A stretch of 64,000 nucleotides of DNA from NCBI GenBank assembly GCA_009760885.1, contig CM019703.1, positions 7,762,459 to 7,826,458 on the forward strand, given 5' to 3'. Under the pieces are notes generated by a model that was not told where the DNA came from, did not search any database, and was given only the letters and a program-made list of their open reading frames with translations. Below, piece by piece: positions 50,401-62,123 of this stretch; position 1 is the first letter of the stretch, and every line of letters begins with the position of its first letter. The position numbers were made by a program, and so were the translations under genes. Origin of the DNA: Achatina immaculata. Taxonomy: Eukaryota > Mollusca > Gastropoda > Stylommatophora > Achatinidae.

Positions 50401-51275
50401 GTAAATATCAAGAAATTAAAATTGCAGTTCGTCAAGGATGTGTGTTGTCACATGATTTATTTTCCCTATACCACGCAGAATATAGACGAACTACTTGGAA
50501 CATCAGTGGTGGGATACGACCTAAGAAATATGCGATATGCAAATGATACAGTCTTAATAGCAAAGAGTGAAAAAAAAAGAACTACAAGAAGTGCTGGACA
50601 CAGCAGTAAAATAAAGTGACAACAAGGGCCTTACCTTGAACAAGAAGAAAACAGAAGTTATGGTCATCTCAAAGAAAAAAGTGTCTCCTGAATGTAAAAT
50701 AACAGTAAATGGCACAAAGCTGAAACAGGTGGACAAGTTGAGATATTTAGGGACACTACTGATCTCAGATAGAAGATGCCCTAAGTGAGGTAAAAAGCAG
50801 AATAATGCAAGGCAAAATAATGTTCCAGAAAATGAAGCGCATTCTGACACTGGGAGTGAGGAAAAGAATCCTCCGGGGCTACATCGAGCCAATTTTATTT
50901 TACGGACGCGAGGCATGGTCAATAATTAATGAACTACAAGGCCAGGTGGAAGCCACTGAAGTGTGGTTCCCTAGAAGAATGCTACGAATACCCAGGACAG
51001 CAAAGAAATCAAACGAGGAGATTCTGAGAGAGGCCGGAGAGACAAGACAAACAATAACAAAAGTCAGAAAAAGACAATCCAGATTATTAGGACACGTTCT
51101 ATGGCAAAGCACGCTAGAATACGTTGTGACAACGGGAAAGACAGAAGGAAAAAGAGATGGAGGTAGACAGAGAAAGAAAATGCTGGATAGACTAACTAGA
51201 TGGCACTGACGAAGAACACCAGCACTCGGAGCAGGGGGTTGTGGAAAAGCATGATAACCAACGCCAGTCGGCAGG
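50400..51275 (+). mobile_element. LINE-B, RT end and C-terminus
   Basis: Plus-strand pieces: AVRQGCVLSHDLFSL (motif B), MRYANDTVLIAKSEK (YADD with D to N), LNKKKTEVMVISKKK, then the frame 50805-51209: MFQKMKRILTLGVRKRILRG, YIEPILFYGREAW, IPRTAKKSNEEILREAGETR, LLGHVLWQSTLEYVVTTGKT. The 3' end GCCAGTCGGCAGGGCAACAG is followed by AGATAGATAGAC in place of the ATG tail. A catalytic Asp is lost and frames are shifted; inactive. Confidence 0.85.
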
Positions 51276-51446
51276 GCAACAGATAGATAGACTATACATT
51301 TTAATTGTAAAAATTTTATACCTGGAGATGAACGGTACAGTCGGAGGGGGGCAAGGGCCCTTATTAAATTTAGCCTTGGGACCGGAGTGGTAGGTAATCT
51401 GCTGCTGTGAATAGCAACAACTTCTTGCATGCTTTAACGTCTAAAT

Positions 51447-52972
51447 TCATTAATTCATTTGCATGTCCCTTGTGGAACTTTGCCTCCCTAATACTACTTC
51501 TGTAGGTCTCTAGGTTGTGAGCAGGATGGCCTGCTGCTGATGCATCCATTTGCAGATTATCAACGATGTCTTGTAACCATCTTTGCCTTGGTCTTCTCTC
51601 TCTTTCTTTTTCCCATTATGTACCCTTCCAAGATGGTTTTCTCTAGATTATCATGATTTTTATTGTTTCCAAAATATTTAAGCTTTCCCACTTTAATCCT
51701 CTTTACTAGCCAGCCTTCTTCAATATTAAGTTCTTGTAGTATGGATATATTTATTCTTTTTTTGTGTGTCCATGATATTTGAAGAACTCTTCTGTAGCAT
51801 TTACATTCAAAGACATTTATGTGTTTCTCAGCTGTTTTGTTAAGTGTCCAGGTCTCACAGGCATATGTTGCAATGGGAAAGATGCATGTCCTTAAAAATC
51901 TTATTTTTGTGGTTCTGTCTGTTCCTCTCCGCAGATTCTTTAGTTGTTTTACTTTCTGAAGAGCAATAGATGTCCTCCTTTTAATTTCCCTCATTGTATC
52001 TCCATTATTAGTTAGTAGTTATCCAAGATATTCAAAACTCTCCACTTCTTCCAATTTCTCCTCATTGATATATATTTCAGCTGCTTTGTTTGTTTTGTCA
52101 GTTGTCATCAATTTACTTTTCTTCGCATTAAGATAGAGGTTTTGCTATTTGCTATTCTTACGGACTGACATAATTAGTCTTTCCATTCCTTTTTGTGTTG
52201 TGGACAGTAATACTGTGTCATCGCCATATCTAATCTCTGATATTGCATAACCTCCAATTGTTATGGCATCATAATATTCTTTGTCTACATCTTCTCTAAC
52301 ATTCCTCAGTATAATTTCAGTATACAGGTTAAATAAGTAAGTCGACATATGCATCCCTGACGGACTCCCTGTTTTATGTCAAACCAAGTTGTTGTTTCAC
52401 CATTTATTCTTACTGCTGCTTGTTGGGCTAGATACAACAATGATGTTAACTGTATCAAATGTGTTGGAAATCCCATTTTTTTCCATTATTTTCCAAAGTT
52501 TTTGGTGTTGTACACAATCAAATGCCTTTGAGTAGTCTATAAAAGATAAATATCGATTCACATTAAACTTTCTGCATTTCTATATTATTAATCTTATATT
52601 GAATATATGATCTCTTGATCCTTTTCCTTGCCTGAAACCAGCTTGGACCGTATTGACTTCTTCTATTTTCTTACGAAGTCTGAAGTGTGTTAACGATCAT
52701 TAGCTCATTTTCCATGCAAAATGCCATTGGATTGTCACCTGCCTCATTTCTCTGTCCTATGCTAAATTTCCCTACAATATATCCTTCGTCTTCTGCTTTT
52801 TCTGTACCTGTCTTTGCATTAAAATCCCCCATTATTAATGCAATATCATTTTTCCGTATATGGTCTATCGTCGTTTGCAGTGTGTTATAAAAGTCTTTTG
52901 CTTCCTCTTCTTCTTCTACTGGTGTAGGTGCATATATCTGGATGATTGTTACATTTCTAGGAGTGCCCTTAA
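51447..52972 (-). mobile_element. LINE-A, longest copy, with 8-bp TSD
   Basis: 1526 bp flanked by the direct repeat GTCTAAAT (51439-51446 and 52973-52980). From the right on the minus strand: IIQIYAPTPVEEEEEA and LIMGDFNAKTGT (endonuclease), a jump, then EEVNTVQAGFRQGKGSRDH, FIDYSKAFDCVQHQKLW (RT motif A), YLFNLYTEIILRN, SEIRYGDDTVLLSTTQKG (motif C with A to G), then the block shared by all LINE-A copies, and a tail of ATTCATTAATTCATT on the plus strand. Most of the endonuclease-RT linker is deleted. Frames are broken several times. Confidence 0.88.
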
Positions 52973-52980
52973 GTCTAAAT

Positions 52981-53340
52981 GAGACTAATAAAAAAACAGG
53001 AAAACAACGAATTTTATGAGAAATTTGCTACAAATAAGCAAAACTACTCACACATGACATCTGAGAAAAAAAAGTTATGCTACAAAAGCAGGACCGAAAA
53101 GTGGCTTTTGCTGGTTTGTTGTTGTTTCAAGATTATTGCGATGGTATCACGCCATCTGCTGGCCAGGGATGGTCCCACGCTGGATCACACCCTCAGAACA
53201 AGCCCGCATCGTTGAGGAATCGGTGAGTGAGTTTCTGTGTTGCGTACTAGCTCTCGTTTCCCTCTGGTTTTATGTTGTTGTTGTCTAATTAACTTGTTTT
53301 CACAAACATTTGCGCTTCTGTCAGGGGCGCGAAACTTAAA
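52981..53340. other. no gene supported
   Basis: Spacer between LINE-A and the next tandem array. CATCTGCTGGCCAGGGATGG near 53154 was not assigned. Confidence 0.3.
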
Positions 53341-54215
53341 CAGTCAACAGTAGTTCGTTGTATGTAGAGAGACAATATAATCAACAGTAGTTTGTTGTAT
53401 GAAGAAGATATTACTGACAGTAGTTTGTTGTATGTAGAAGAGACGATATAACCAACAGCAATTCATTGTATGTAGAAGAGACGATATAGACAACTGTAAT
53501 ATGTTGCATGAAGAAGATATTAACAACAGTAGTTTGTTGTATGCAGAAGATATTACTAACAGTAGTTTGTTGTATGTAGAAGAGACGATATAACAAACAG
53601 TAATTTGTTGTAGGTAGAAGAGATGATATAATTAAAAGTAGTCTGTTGTATGTAGACGATACGACAGAACAAATACCAATTCGTTGTATGTAGAAGAGAC
53701 GATATCTTCTTACATCTTACATTCATCCCTTGCCGCTAAACGTCATATAGGGCTCGCATGGTAGTTTGCCAAGATTTCCTGTTTTCGGCAGGCTTTCACC
53801 CTCGTCAACTGGGCTCTCTTAACAGAGTTAAGAGTTTCACGTTATCGACCTCTTTTTAAGAGATGATATAGACAACTGTAATTTTCTGTATGTAGAAGAT
53901 ATAATCAACAGTAGTTTGTTGTATTCTGAAGAGACGATACAGTCAACAGTAGTTTGCTGTATGTAGAACAGACGATATAGACAACTGTAATTTTCTTTAT
54001 GTAGAAAATATAATCAACAGTAGTTTGTTCTATGTTGAAGAGAAGATATAGTCAACAATAGTTTGTTGTATGTAGAAGAGACGATATAGTCAACAGTAAT
54101 TTGTTGTATGAAGAAGATATTACTAATAGTAGTTTGCGTACGCAAAAATGCTGTATGTAGTAGAGACAATACAACCAACAGTGGTTTGTTGTATGTAGAA
54201 GATAATAAACGCAAT
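53341..54215. repeat. 36-bp minisatellite, about 20 units, LINE-interrupted
   Basis: Units with CAACAGTAGTTTGTTGTATG then TAGAAGAGACGATATA, with shorter variants in which GAAGAAGATATTA replaces the end and others with GACAACTGTAATTT. CAACAGTAGTTTGTTG contains a short palindrome-like pair (CAACA...TGTTG). The array is interrupted by LINE-C at 53706-53855. Confidence 0.88.
53706..53855 (-). mobile_element. LINE-C 3' end inserted into the minisatellite
   Basis: Plus strand: TTACATCTTACATTCATCCC (tail), GCTAAACGTCATATAGGGCT, GAGTTTCACGTTATCGACCT. The flanks AAGAGACGATAT (left) and AAGAGATGATAT (right) differ at one base and could be the target duplication, although the host is itself repetitive. 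Confidence 0.8.
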
Positions 54216-54362
54216 TTCTGGAATGGCTTTCTCAAGTAGTTTTCAAATAAATATGTAAATAAATGAATGAATAAATACATAAATAAATACTAATTGCAAA
54301 TTGCTTTCAAGTTTCGAATGCGTTACAGGTTAAAGCGCGATAGACAATTCTGTAGGAATCAA
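54216..54362. other. no feature recognised
   Basis: Short A+T-rich spacer with AAATA-type repeats. Confidence 0.3.
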
Positions 54363-54679
54363 CTATACTGTTCAAAAAAAGAGACGCAACAAATATGATG
54401 TTCCGATTTAAACTGAAGTTTGCTGATCAGACAAGGGCAATTTATCTGAAACTTTCACTAGGACATCAACTTCACGTGCTGACCTGAATTGTACTCAGCA
54501 GATGATTCATGAGCACAGAAAAGTGACACTAGTCAAAACAGCATTTTTGACAATAACTCATGACAGGTTCACTAGAATCACGTGAAACTTACCGAACACA
54601 AAACTCACTGACCATGTTATTGAATGCCTATAAAAGATTGACGTTCCTCGGATCAATTCATTTGAAAATTCATTGCGCA

Positions 54680-55690
54680 AGTATGGGTCATCTCACTACA
54701 GAGCAACGACTCATCATCATTGGACGTTTACAGACTGGACAGTCAAAAGTGTAGTGGCCAGACAATTTAATGTGGTTAGAAGCACCATAAATCGCCTTTG
54801 GATGAGATTTCAAGAAACTGACTCTGTTGCAGACCGGCTGCGCAGTGGAAGACACATAGTCACAACTCCTACCGAAGACTGCTTCATACGGCTGCGTCAC
54901 CTCAGGAATCGATTTGCATCTGCGTCCTCAACAGTCCAGTCAATAACAGCATATAGTCGAATTTCAGACCAAAATTGTGAGGAACCGGCTGCACGAAGCT
55001 GGTCTTTGGGCTAAAAGATCCTACAGAGGTCCTGTTCTTACAGACCGGCATCTCCAGATCCGACTGCAGTGGGCGAACCAGCATCGTCAATGGACCGTTG
55101 CGAATGATTGGAGAAGGGTTTAGTTTAGTGATGAATCATTCCTTCTGCTCCAGCGACACGATAGATGGAGAACAGTTTACCGCAGAGTCCATGAGCGCTA
55201 CGTTCAGAACTGCGTGGATGAGGCTCCTCCACATGGTGGTGGAGGTGTACTGATGTGGGGGATGATCAACTTCATTGGAAGAAGTGACCTGGTGCAAATT
55301 GAAGGACGCCTGAATGCCCAATATTACGTCGCTGAAATTCTTCGTCCTCTCGTCCTTCCACTTCTGGCTGCACCAGGGTAGATTTTTCAGGAGGATAACG
55401 TTCTACCTCATGTGCCACAACTCACCACCCAGTTGCTCGCTGACAACAACGTCCAGACCATTCCGCGGCCATCCATGTTATCAGACATGAATCCAATAGA
55501 ACACTTATAGGATGTACTCAACAGACAAGTCTGCCATCGAGACGTGGCAGCAACCACAATTGTCTCATGCATTGGGGGAAGAGTGGACAGCTATCCCAGT
55601 ACAACAGATCCAATGGTTAATCGGATCCGTGTCAAGGAGATGTCGTTCTCTGATACAGGCCAGATGAGGCCATACACTTTAATGAAACGG
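54680..55690 (+). pseudogene. Tc1-like transposase, broken
   Basis: Plus strand: MGHLTTEQRLIIIGRLQTGQ, VARQFNVVRSTINRLWMRFQ (paired-like HTH), SVADRLRSGRHIVTTPTED, RHLRNRFASASSTVQSITAY, then after shifts FSDESFLLQRHDRWRTVYRR (first catalytic Asp), GGGVLMWGMINF, FQEDNVLPHV (second Asp), PSMLSDMNPIEHL (region of the DD34E glutamate). Stops at about 55014, 55120, 55380 and 55510 and shifts disrupt it. It catalysed cut-and-paste transposition at TA sites in its ancestor. Confidence 0.88.
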
Positions 55691-55860
55691 AGGCTTCAGT
55701 CGCAAAGAATAAAAGTTCAAACCAAATTTAATGAATATAATTTCCTTGTTAAAGTCTTAAAGTTTTTTCATGCCAAAATTGAAACATTAATTCCGTAGAA
55801 TAAAATTTCGATACAAGTTTGAAATTTGGTATCCATTACGACTACAGTAGTTTTTGCGTT

Positions 55861-57601
55861 AAACTCTATATAACATACAGAAGAAGCTAACAGGTGTTAT
55901 TACCTCTAGAAAAAGACCAGTCTTTAGCAAAACAGGCAACCTATTAATATCATGTAAAGACCAAAAGCAAAGATGGGCCGAACGGTTCCAAGAAATACTT
56001 AATCGACCACACCTAAATGAATCAATAAATCTCACAACCGATTTACCAGTCCCACAACTAAATATCAACTTACATGAAGTTACACTGAATGAAAATGAAA
56101 CAGCAGTGAATCTAATGGCTAACAACAAAGCTGCAAGTGAAAATGAAATAACACTCGAAATGTTAAAAGCTATTAACAGTGACAACATGAGCCAACTACA
56201 AAGAATGTTTAATAACATTTGGAAAGAAGAAAAAGTCCCTTCTAAATGGAAAAAGGAATCACTGTTAAAATACCTTAAAAAGGAAACCTCAGTGACTGCG
56301 ATAACTAGAGGGGTGTAACCTTACTATCAGTTGTGTCAAAGGTGTTTTGTAAAGTGATTTTGAATAGAATTAAGGACGTAGTGGATACTGCAGTGAGAGA
56401 AGAACAGACAGGATCTCGAAAAGGGAGAAGCTGTCTCGACCAGGTCTTTACTCTAAGAATAATACTTGAAGAACAATTGAAAAGCAGAAACCATTAATCC
56501 TGAACTTCATAGACTTTAAAATAGCATTTGATAGCATACATAGAGATTCATTGTAGAGAATTTGAAGACTATATGGAATACTATCTAAAATTGTCAACAT
56601 CATTAGAAATCTCTATAACGGATATGTTTGTGCAGTCGAGATGGAAGAAGGAATGAGCGAATGGTTTCAGATTGAAACAGGCATGAAATAAGGATGTATA
56701 TTATCTCTATTGCTTTTGGAATTGCCATAGACTTTATAATGAAAAGATGCTGTACATGTAAAATCGGCATTGATTGGGTACATAGGACTCAAATGGAAGA
56801 TCTTGATTTTGCAGATGACATAACTCTTATCAGTGACAATGTGAAATCGATGCAGGACAAAAACAGATTCCCTGTCTTCCTTGGCTAGCAAAATAGGTCT
56901 TGAAATTAACAAAGACAAAACAAAAATAATGAAACTTCTCATTAATCAAGAAGGAAAAATATACATAGAAGGAACAGTTGTTGATGAAGTAAACCAGTTT
57001 GCATACCTTGGCAGCTACATAGACCAGGATGGTAACTCCAGGAAGGAAGTTAGAATACGAATTGCAAAACCAGCATTGTCCTTCAAAAATCTTGAGAACA
57101 TATGGAGTTCAAAAGTTATAAGCACAAAAATCAAGTTAAGATTATTCAATTCAAATGTGATATCCACCCTCATTTATGCATGCGAAAGCTGGAAATCAAC
57201 TAAAGAAATACACAAGAAGTTAGACTCTTTTGAAAACAAATGCCTAAAGAAAATATTTGGTATAAAGAGGAACGTATTCAAGAACAACGCGAAGATAAGA
57301 CAGATGAGCAAACAACACCTATCTCATGGGTGATCAGAAAAAAGAAGATGGACATATGTAGGCCATGTGATGAGAAGAAACAATCAGAGAATACCAAAAC
57401 AAGCTATCAAGTGGAACACAACAGGCCGAAGTAAAAGGGACCGACCTCGCGAAACTCTAAAAAGGACAATGTTAAGAGAAGCCAGTTTAGTGGACATAAC
57501 ATCCCTTGATGAAGTTAAAAGACTCGCCAAAAACAGGAAAACTTGACAAACAACTATGCAAGCTCTATGTGACGTTTAACGGCACGGGAAAGATGTAAGT
57601 G
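55861..57601 (+). mobile_element. LINE-C, longest copy, inside Tc1
   Basis: 1741 bp, 5'-truncated, flanked by TTGCGTT (55854-55860 and 57602-57608). Plus-strand pieces: KQRWAERFQEILNRPHLN, NLMANNKAASENEITLEMLK (RT motif 1), MFNNIWKEEKVPSKWKKES, LSVVSKVFCKVILNRI, GSRKGRSCLDQVFTLRIILE, NFIDFKIAFDSIHRDSL (motif A), WFQIETGMK then a stop at motif B, MEDLDFADDITLISDN (motif C, FADD intact), LEINKDKTKIMKLL, then FAYLGSYIDQDGNSRKEVRI. It ends GGCACGGGAAAGATGTAAGT. Many stops, so inactive; the reference copy for the family here. Confidence 0.9.
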
Positions 57602-57629
57602 TTGCGTTTCTTTTTGAACAGTATATATT

Positions 57630-58448
57630 GAAAAATATACTTGTATGTATAACTGTTTGTTGCATCCTGGACAGTTTTCGCATAGATTCGTTTAATTAAA
57701 CATGAAATTTCATTTTGATGGAACTTACTTGTATTCTGTTTTCTGCAGAGAAGCCATAGATTTCTTGATATTTTTGACTTCATAAGCATGAATGAAACAT
57801 GGGCTACTGAGATGAAAAATGCGACCAGTCTCTTGGAGGTTGTATTTCACTGACAGCTGCTATTTAAAGTTACTTTACTGGAAATTAAGTGGTCGTATAT
57901 ATATTTTACATAGCTAACGTTGACGAATGTATGCAAAATCTTTCGTGAAAAATTTGTAAGATCCATTAAACACAGAATGAGTGAAGAAAAAATAAAGACA
58001 AGACACGAAACGAAACAAGACAATGAAAATCCCACATAAAAAAAAACACAAAATACTGAACAGGATCACAAAACGAAACTATGTGATACAAAAAAAAACC
58101 TACCACAAAATAAAATAAAATAAACACACACAGAAATACAAAGCAACTTGCAAGGAACACACGTCAGAAAAAAGACAACATCCACTCATATTTGCAGTCT
58201 GACTTGGCAGGAAGCGCTCTGAAACATGGAGAAACAAACTACACAGGCTGTTGGGACCATCAGAAGAATTTCCCTCACTTCCACTGGCCTCTCTCAGACA
58301 AATGTGCTGCCTTTAATCTCCAGACAAGAGGATGCGAACAAACGAATCATAAAACTCCCAAGAGTGTGTTATTCTGTTGTTTCCTTCCTTCCTCCCTTCT
58401 TTCTTTTTATTTTTAATATGCCAGAGCTGAGACTGAAGTACAGTATGT
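57630..58448. other. no gene supported
   Basis: A+T-rich. A run of short minus frames across 57847-58160 reflects AAAACA-rich sequence. No motif recognised. Confidence 0.35.
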
Positions 58449-58715
58449 GTTATACATTTCTGAACACTTCTTATACATTTCTGAACACTTTTATACATTT
58501 CTGAACACTTTTATACATTTCTGAACACTTCTTATACATTTCTGAACACTTCTTATACATTTCTGAACACTTCTTATACATTTCTGAACACTTTTATACA
58601 TTTCTGAACACTTTTATACATTTCTGAACAGTTCTGATATATTTCTTAACAGTTCTGATATATTTTTGAACAGTTCTGAAATATTTCTGAACAGTTCTGA
58701 GATATTTCTGAAAAA
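58449..58715. repeat. 20-bp minisatellite, about 13 units
   Basis: Units of TTATACATTTCTGAACACTT, some with an extra C, then about five diverged units with GATATATTTCTGAACAGTTC. The change of variant near 58630 is abrupt. Confidence 0.92.
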
Positions 58716-59738
58716 TCTTGCAGTAATAAGATAATTGAAGACGTCCTCTTGCTGGTTGTCCGCAGAGGTCATGACGCTGAGTGCCTAGATTCTATGCAAA
58801 CAATCGGAAGTCTTCGGCCAAGTGTAAAGTTAACTAAAGGCTTTTGATTTTAGATATTTTCAGTGTCAGTTTTCACGTACATTAACGCTGAAGCGGCAAA
58901 TCCTTTCGTGCCAACTTCTAGAGCTGTTTCGTTAGATTTAACTCTTAACAGCACGATGTAGTTGTAATACACGTTGGTTGTGATTCTTCTGCTGCGCGGT
59001 CTTTGGGATTTTTTATCAGGTCAAGGGCTTTTCTTTTACTGTACCACTTAGGACAGGCAGTTTTGATGCTTAACTATAATTGTCCCCCTCTCTTGCTTTT
59101 TTTTCCTTTCGGTTTTTCAGTGATTGTCAGGTTTTCTCATTTAACATTTTTTAAAACTATGTTAGAAAAGTAAGTTCCATTGGAGTCTAGTAGAAGTGTT
59201 ACAATGTTCCTGATAATTTAACTCCTAATCTATCAGTCAACATCCATGATACATGAACATTTTTTGTAAAAAACAATCCATGCCCCGTTGTTTTACAACA
59301 AAATGACACGATGGCTATTCTTAGTGCTTGGGGAGGGGGGGGGGGGGAGAATTACCATTGTAAAACCATAATCACAGAATAAAACCTCGAAGTATTTAGT
59401 GAAAAATTGTTTGAATGGTTCATCGTAGATGTCGGGTCAAAATAAGTTTGGAAATTTCAATGTTTGTTTGTAGAACATATATTGACGAAAGCCTACAAAG
59501 TCTTGTTCATTGCAAACATATGTGGATCCAGGCACATGATCAACAGTGATGGATAAACAGAAAATATTGTATGTTGCAGGCTCAGCTGATCTGTCGGCCC
59601 AGTTGCAAAACTGGATATGATGTTCAATGTTGCTGATAACTGTGGCCTGAAAATGAAGAAATTCTACTAGCACGGCGAGTAACACTGGATTACACAAGTA
59701 CATGAGACTGTCAGTTGGTGAAAGGAATATATAAGATT
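58716..59738. other. no gene supported; G run near 59332
   Basis: About 1 kb without coding motif. The minus frame at 59437-59832 (131 residues) is the longest but has no recognised domain and no splice or start context, so it was not called. Confidence 0.35.
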
Positions 59739-59739
59739 T

Positions 59740-60460
59740 CGCTTGAAAAAATAAGTAACCTAAGATATGCACATGACACCGTGCTGATGGCTGAGAACTA
59801 ATAAAACAGACAGAATCTAATGACGCCAGCAAACGACAAGAGTCAAAATGGTGGACTGGAAATAAATATCAGAAAGACACAAGTTATAGTAATCAACAGA
59901 GAAGAATTAAAACCATCTGTAAATATAAAAATAAGCGGAGAAACACTTGAACAGGTGAAAAGCTTCAGGTATTTGGAACATATGATAACAGAGAATGGAC
60001 AATCTGAAATGGAACTTAATTGAAGAATAGGAATGGCAGTCTGCAAAATGAGGAAGATCCTTACATCAAAACAAATATAATATGACACCATCTGAGATTA
60101 CATATCGTAAAATGCTACATATACGCAATACTCCTTTATGGCGTAGAAGCCTGGGATTTGAATAAGAGAACTTTAAAATGTGGATATATAGAAGAAGAGG
60201 GCGTAGCCTGTGGACAGAGAAGCACACAAACCAGCTAGAAGTGAAAAGAGAAGTACTGAAAATCATACAAACAAGACAGCTAAGATACTTTGGACATGTC
60301 AATATGAATAATACTATACTGGAGACCCATTCATACAAACAAGACAGCTAAGATACTATGGACATGTCAGTATGCATAATACCATATTGAAGACCCACAG
60401 CGAGGGCAAGATCGAACTATCACATTCACAAATATGGGATAATGAACTATGTTAGAGGTA
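59740..60460 (+). mobile_element. RTE-like LINE fragment with internal duplication
   Basis: Plus-strand pieces: LRYAHDTVLMAEN (YADD with D to H), GGLEINIRKTQVIVINREEL, KISGETLEQVKSFRYLEHMI, MAVCKMRKILTSKQI and RQLRYFGHVNMNNTILETH. The C-terminal part containing AAGACAGCTAAGATACT is present twice, 68 bp apart (from 60264 and 60332). Frames are broken. Closest to LINE-B in pattern, but a separate family. Confidence 0.7.
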
Positions 60461-60724
60461 ACTAATCTAACAAGATAGCTCGCGCACACACACATCCATA
60501 AACACACACACACATTACATTTTCAATAAAATTCTTCTGACATTTGACTCTTGCACATTCACTAAGATAATTTCTAACAAGATCTAACAAGTTACAACTA
60601 TATTCTCTTGTAACAGAACTCGGTGGCTGGCGAGTCATTGTATGAGAGGCTATTAGACATTTTATGGAGGCATATATTTACAAGGGAGTAAATATTGAAA
60701 AAGGCTTGAGTTAAAGGATGAAGG
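60461..60724. other. no gene seen; short CA run
   Basis: CACACA repeats at 60484-60518, otherwise A+T-rich spacer up to the truncated Tc1 copy. Confidence 0.4.
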
Positions 60725-62123
60725 AATTGTACTCAACAGATGATTCATGAGCACAGAAAAGCGACACTAGTCAAAACAGCATTTTTGACAATAACTCATG
60801 ACAAGGTTCACGAGAAATACCATGAAACTTATTGAACTCAAAACTCACTGACCATGTTATTAAATGCCTATAAAAGATTGACGTTCCTCGAATCAATTCA
60901 TTTGAAAATTCAGTGCACAAGTATGGCTCATCTCACTACAGAACATCATCATTGGACGTTTACAGACTTGGCAGTCAAAAGTGTAGTGGCCAGACACTTT
61001 AATGTAGTTAGAAGCACCATAGGTCGCCTTTGGATGAGATTTCAAGAAACTGGCTCAGTTGCAGACCGGCCACGCAATGGAAGACACATAGTCACAACTC
61101 CTACCGAAGACCGCTTCATACGGCTGCGTCACCTCAGGAATCGACTTGCACCTGCGTCCTCAACAGTCCAGTCAATAACAGCATATAGTCGAATTTCAGA
61201 TCAAAATTGTGAGGAACCGGCTGCACGAAGCTGGTTTTTTGGCTAGAAGATCATACAGAGATCATGTTCTTATGGACCGGCGTCGCCAGAACGGAGTGGG
61301 CGAACCAGCATCGTCAATGGACCGTTGCGAATGATCGGAGAAGGGTTTAGTTTAGTGATGAATCATTATTTCTGCTCCACCGACACAATAGATGGAGAAT
61401 AGTTTACCGCAGAGTCCATAAGCGCTACGCCCAGAACTGTATGGATGAGGCTCCTCCATATGGTGGTGGAAGTGTAATGGTGTGGGGGGGGGGAATGATC
61501 AACTTGATGTGAAAGTAGTGACCTAGTGCAAATTGAAGGGCGCCTAAATGCCCAATGACACGTCGCTGAAATTCTTCGTCCTCTCGTCCTTCCACTTCTG
61601 GCTGCACCATGATCGATTTTTCATCAAGATAACGTACGACCTCATGTGGCACAGCTCACCACCCAGTTCCTCACTGACAACAACGTCCAGACCATTCCGT
61701 GGCCATCCATGTCATCAGACATGAACCCAATAGAATACTTATGGAATGAACTCAACAAACAAGTCCGCCAGCGAGACGTGGCGCCAACCAATCTCCGACA
61801 GTTGTCTCTTGCACTGCGGGAAGAGTGGGCAGCCATCCTACAACAACAGATCCAACGGCTAATCAGATTCATGTCAAGGAGATGTCGTTCTCTGATACAG
61901 GCCAGAGGAGGCCATACACCTTACTGAAACGCTGGCCTCAGTCGCAAAGAATAAAAGTCCAAAACAAATTTAATGAACATCATTTCTTATTAAAGTCTTA
62001 AAGTTTCTTCACGCCAAGATTGAAACATTAATTCCGTAAAATAAAAGTTTGATACAAGTTTGAAATGTGGTGTCCATTACGACTACAGAAGTGTTGGGTT
62101 TTGTTTTTGTTTTTTGAACAGTA
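60725..62123 (+). mobile_element. second Tc1-like copy, 5' end missing
   Basis: Matches 54440-55860 from GAATTGTACTCAACAGATGA onward and ends TTTTTTGAACAGTA followed by TA, the family's right terminal repeat. The left inverted repeat is absent. Transposase pieces: the frame 60854-61246 (HTH region, with a deletion removing RLIIIGRL), then 61646-61927: MAQLTTQFLTDNNVQTIPWP, SDMNPIEYLWNELNKQVRQR and LREEWAAILQQQIQRLIRFM. The C-terminus is intact here though lost in copy 1. Confidence 0.88.

Larger units (their letters stand above)
54366..57623 (+). mobile_element. Tc1-like transposon split by LINE-C
   Basis: Left terminal repeat TACTGTTCAAAAAAAGAGAC then GCAAC at 54366; the right end near 57602-57623 reads inversely TACTGTTCAAAAAGAAACGC. 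TA duplicates flank both. Without the LINE insertion at 55861-57601 the element is about 1.5 kb, normal for Tc1. The transposase (54680-55680) is broken. The second copy at 60725-62123 shows the uninterrupted 3' sequence. Confidence 0.9.

Noticed and set aside
59437..59832. 131-residue ORF on the minus strand
   Set aside because: No domain recognised, no gene context, and it borders a LINE fragment.
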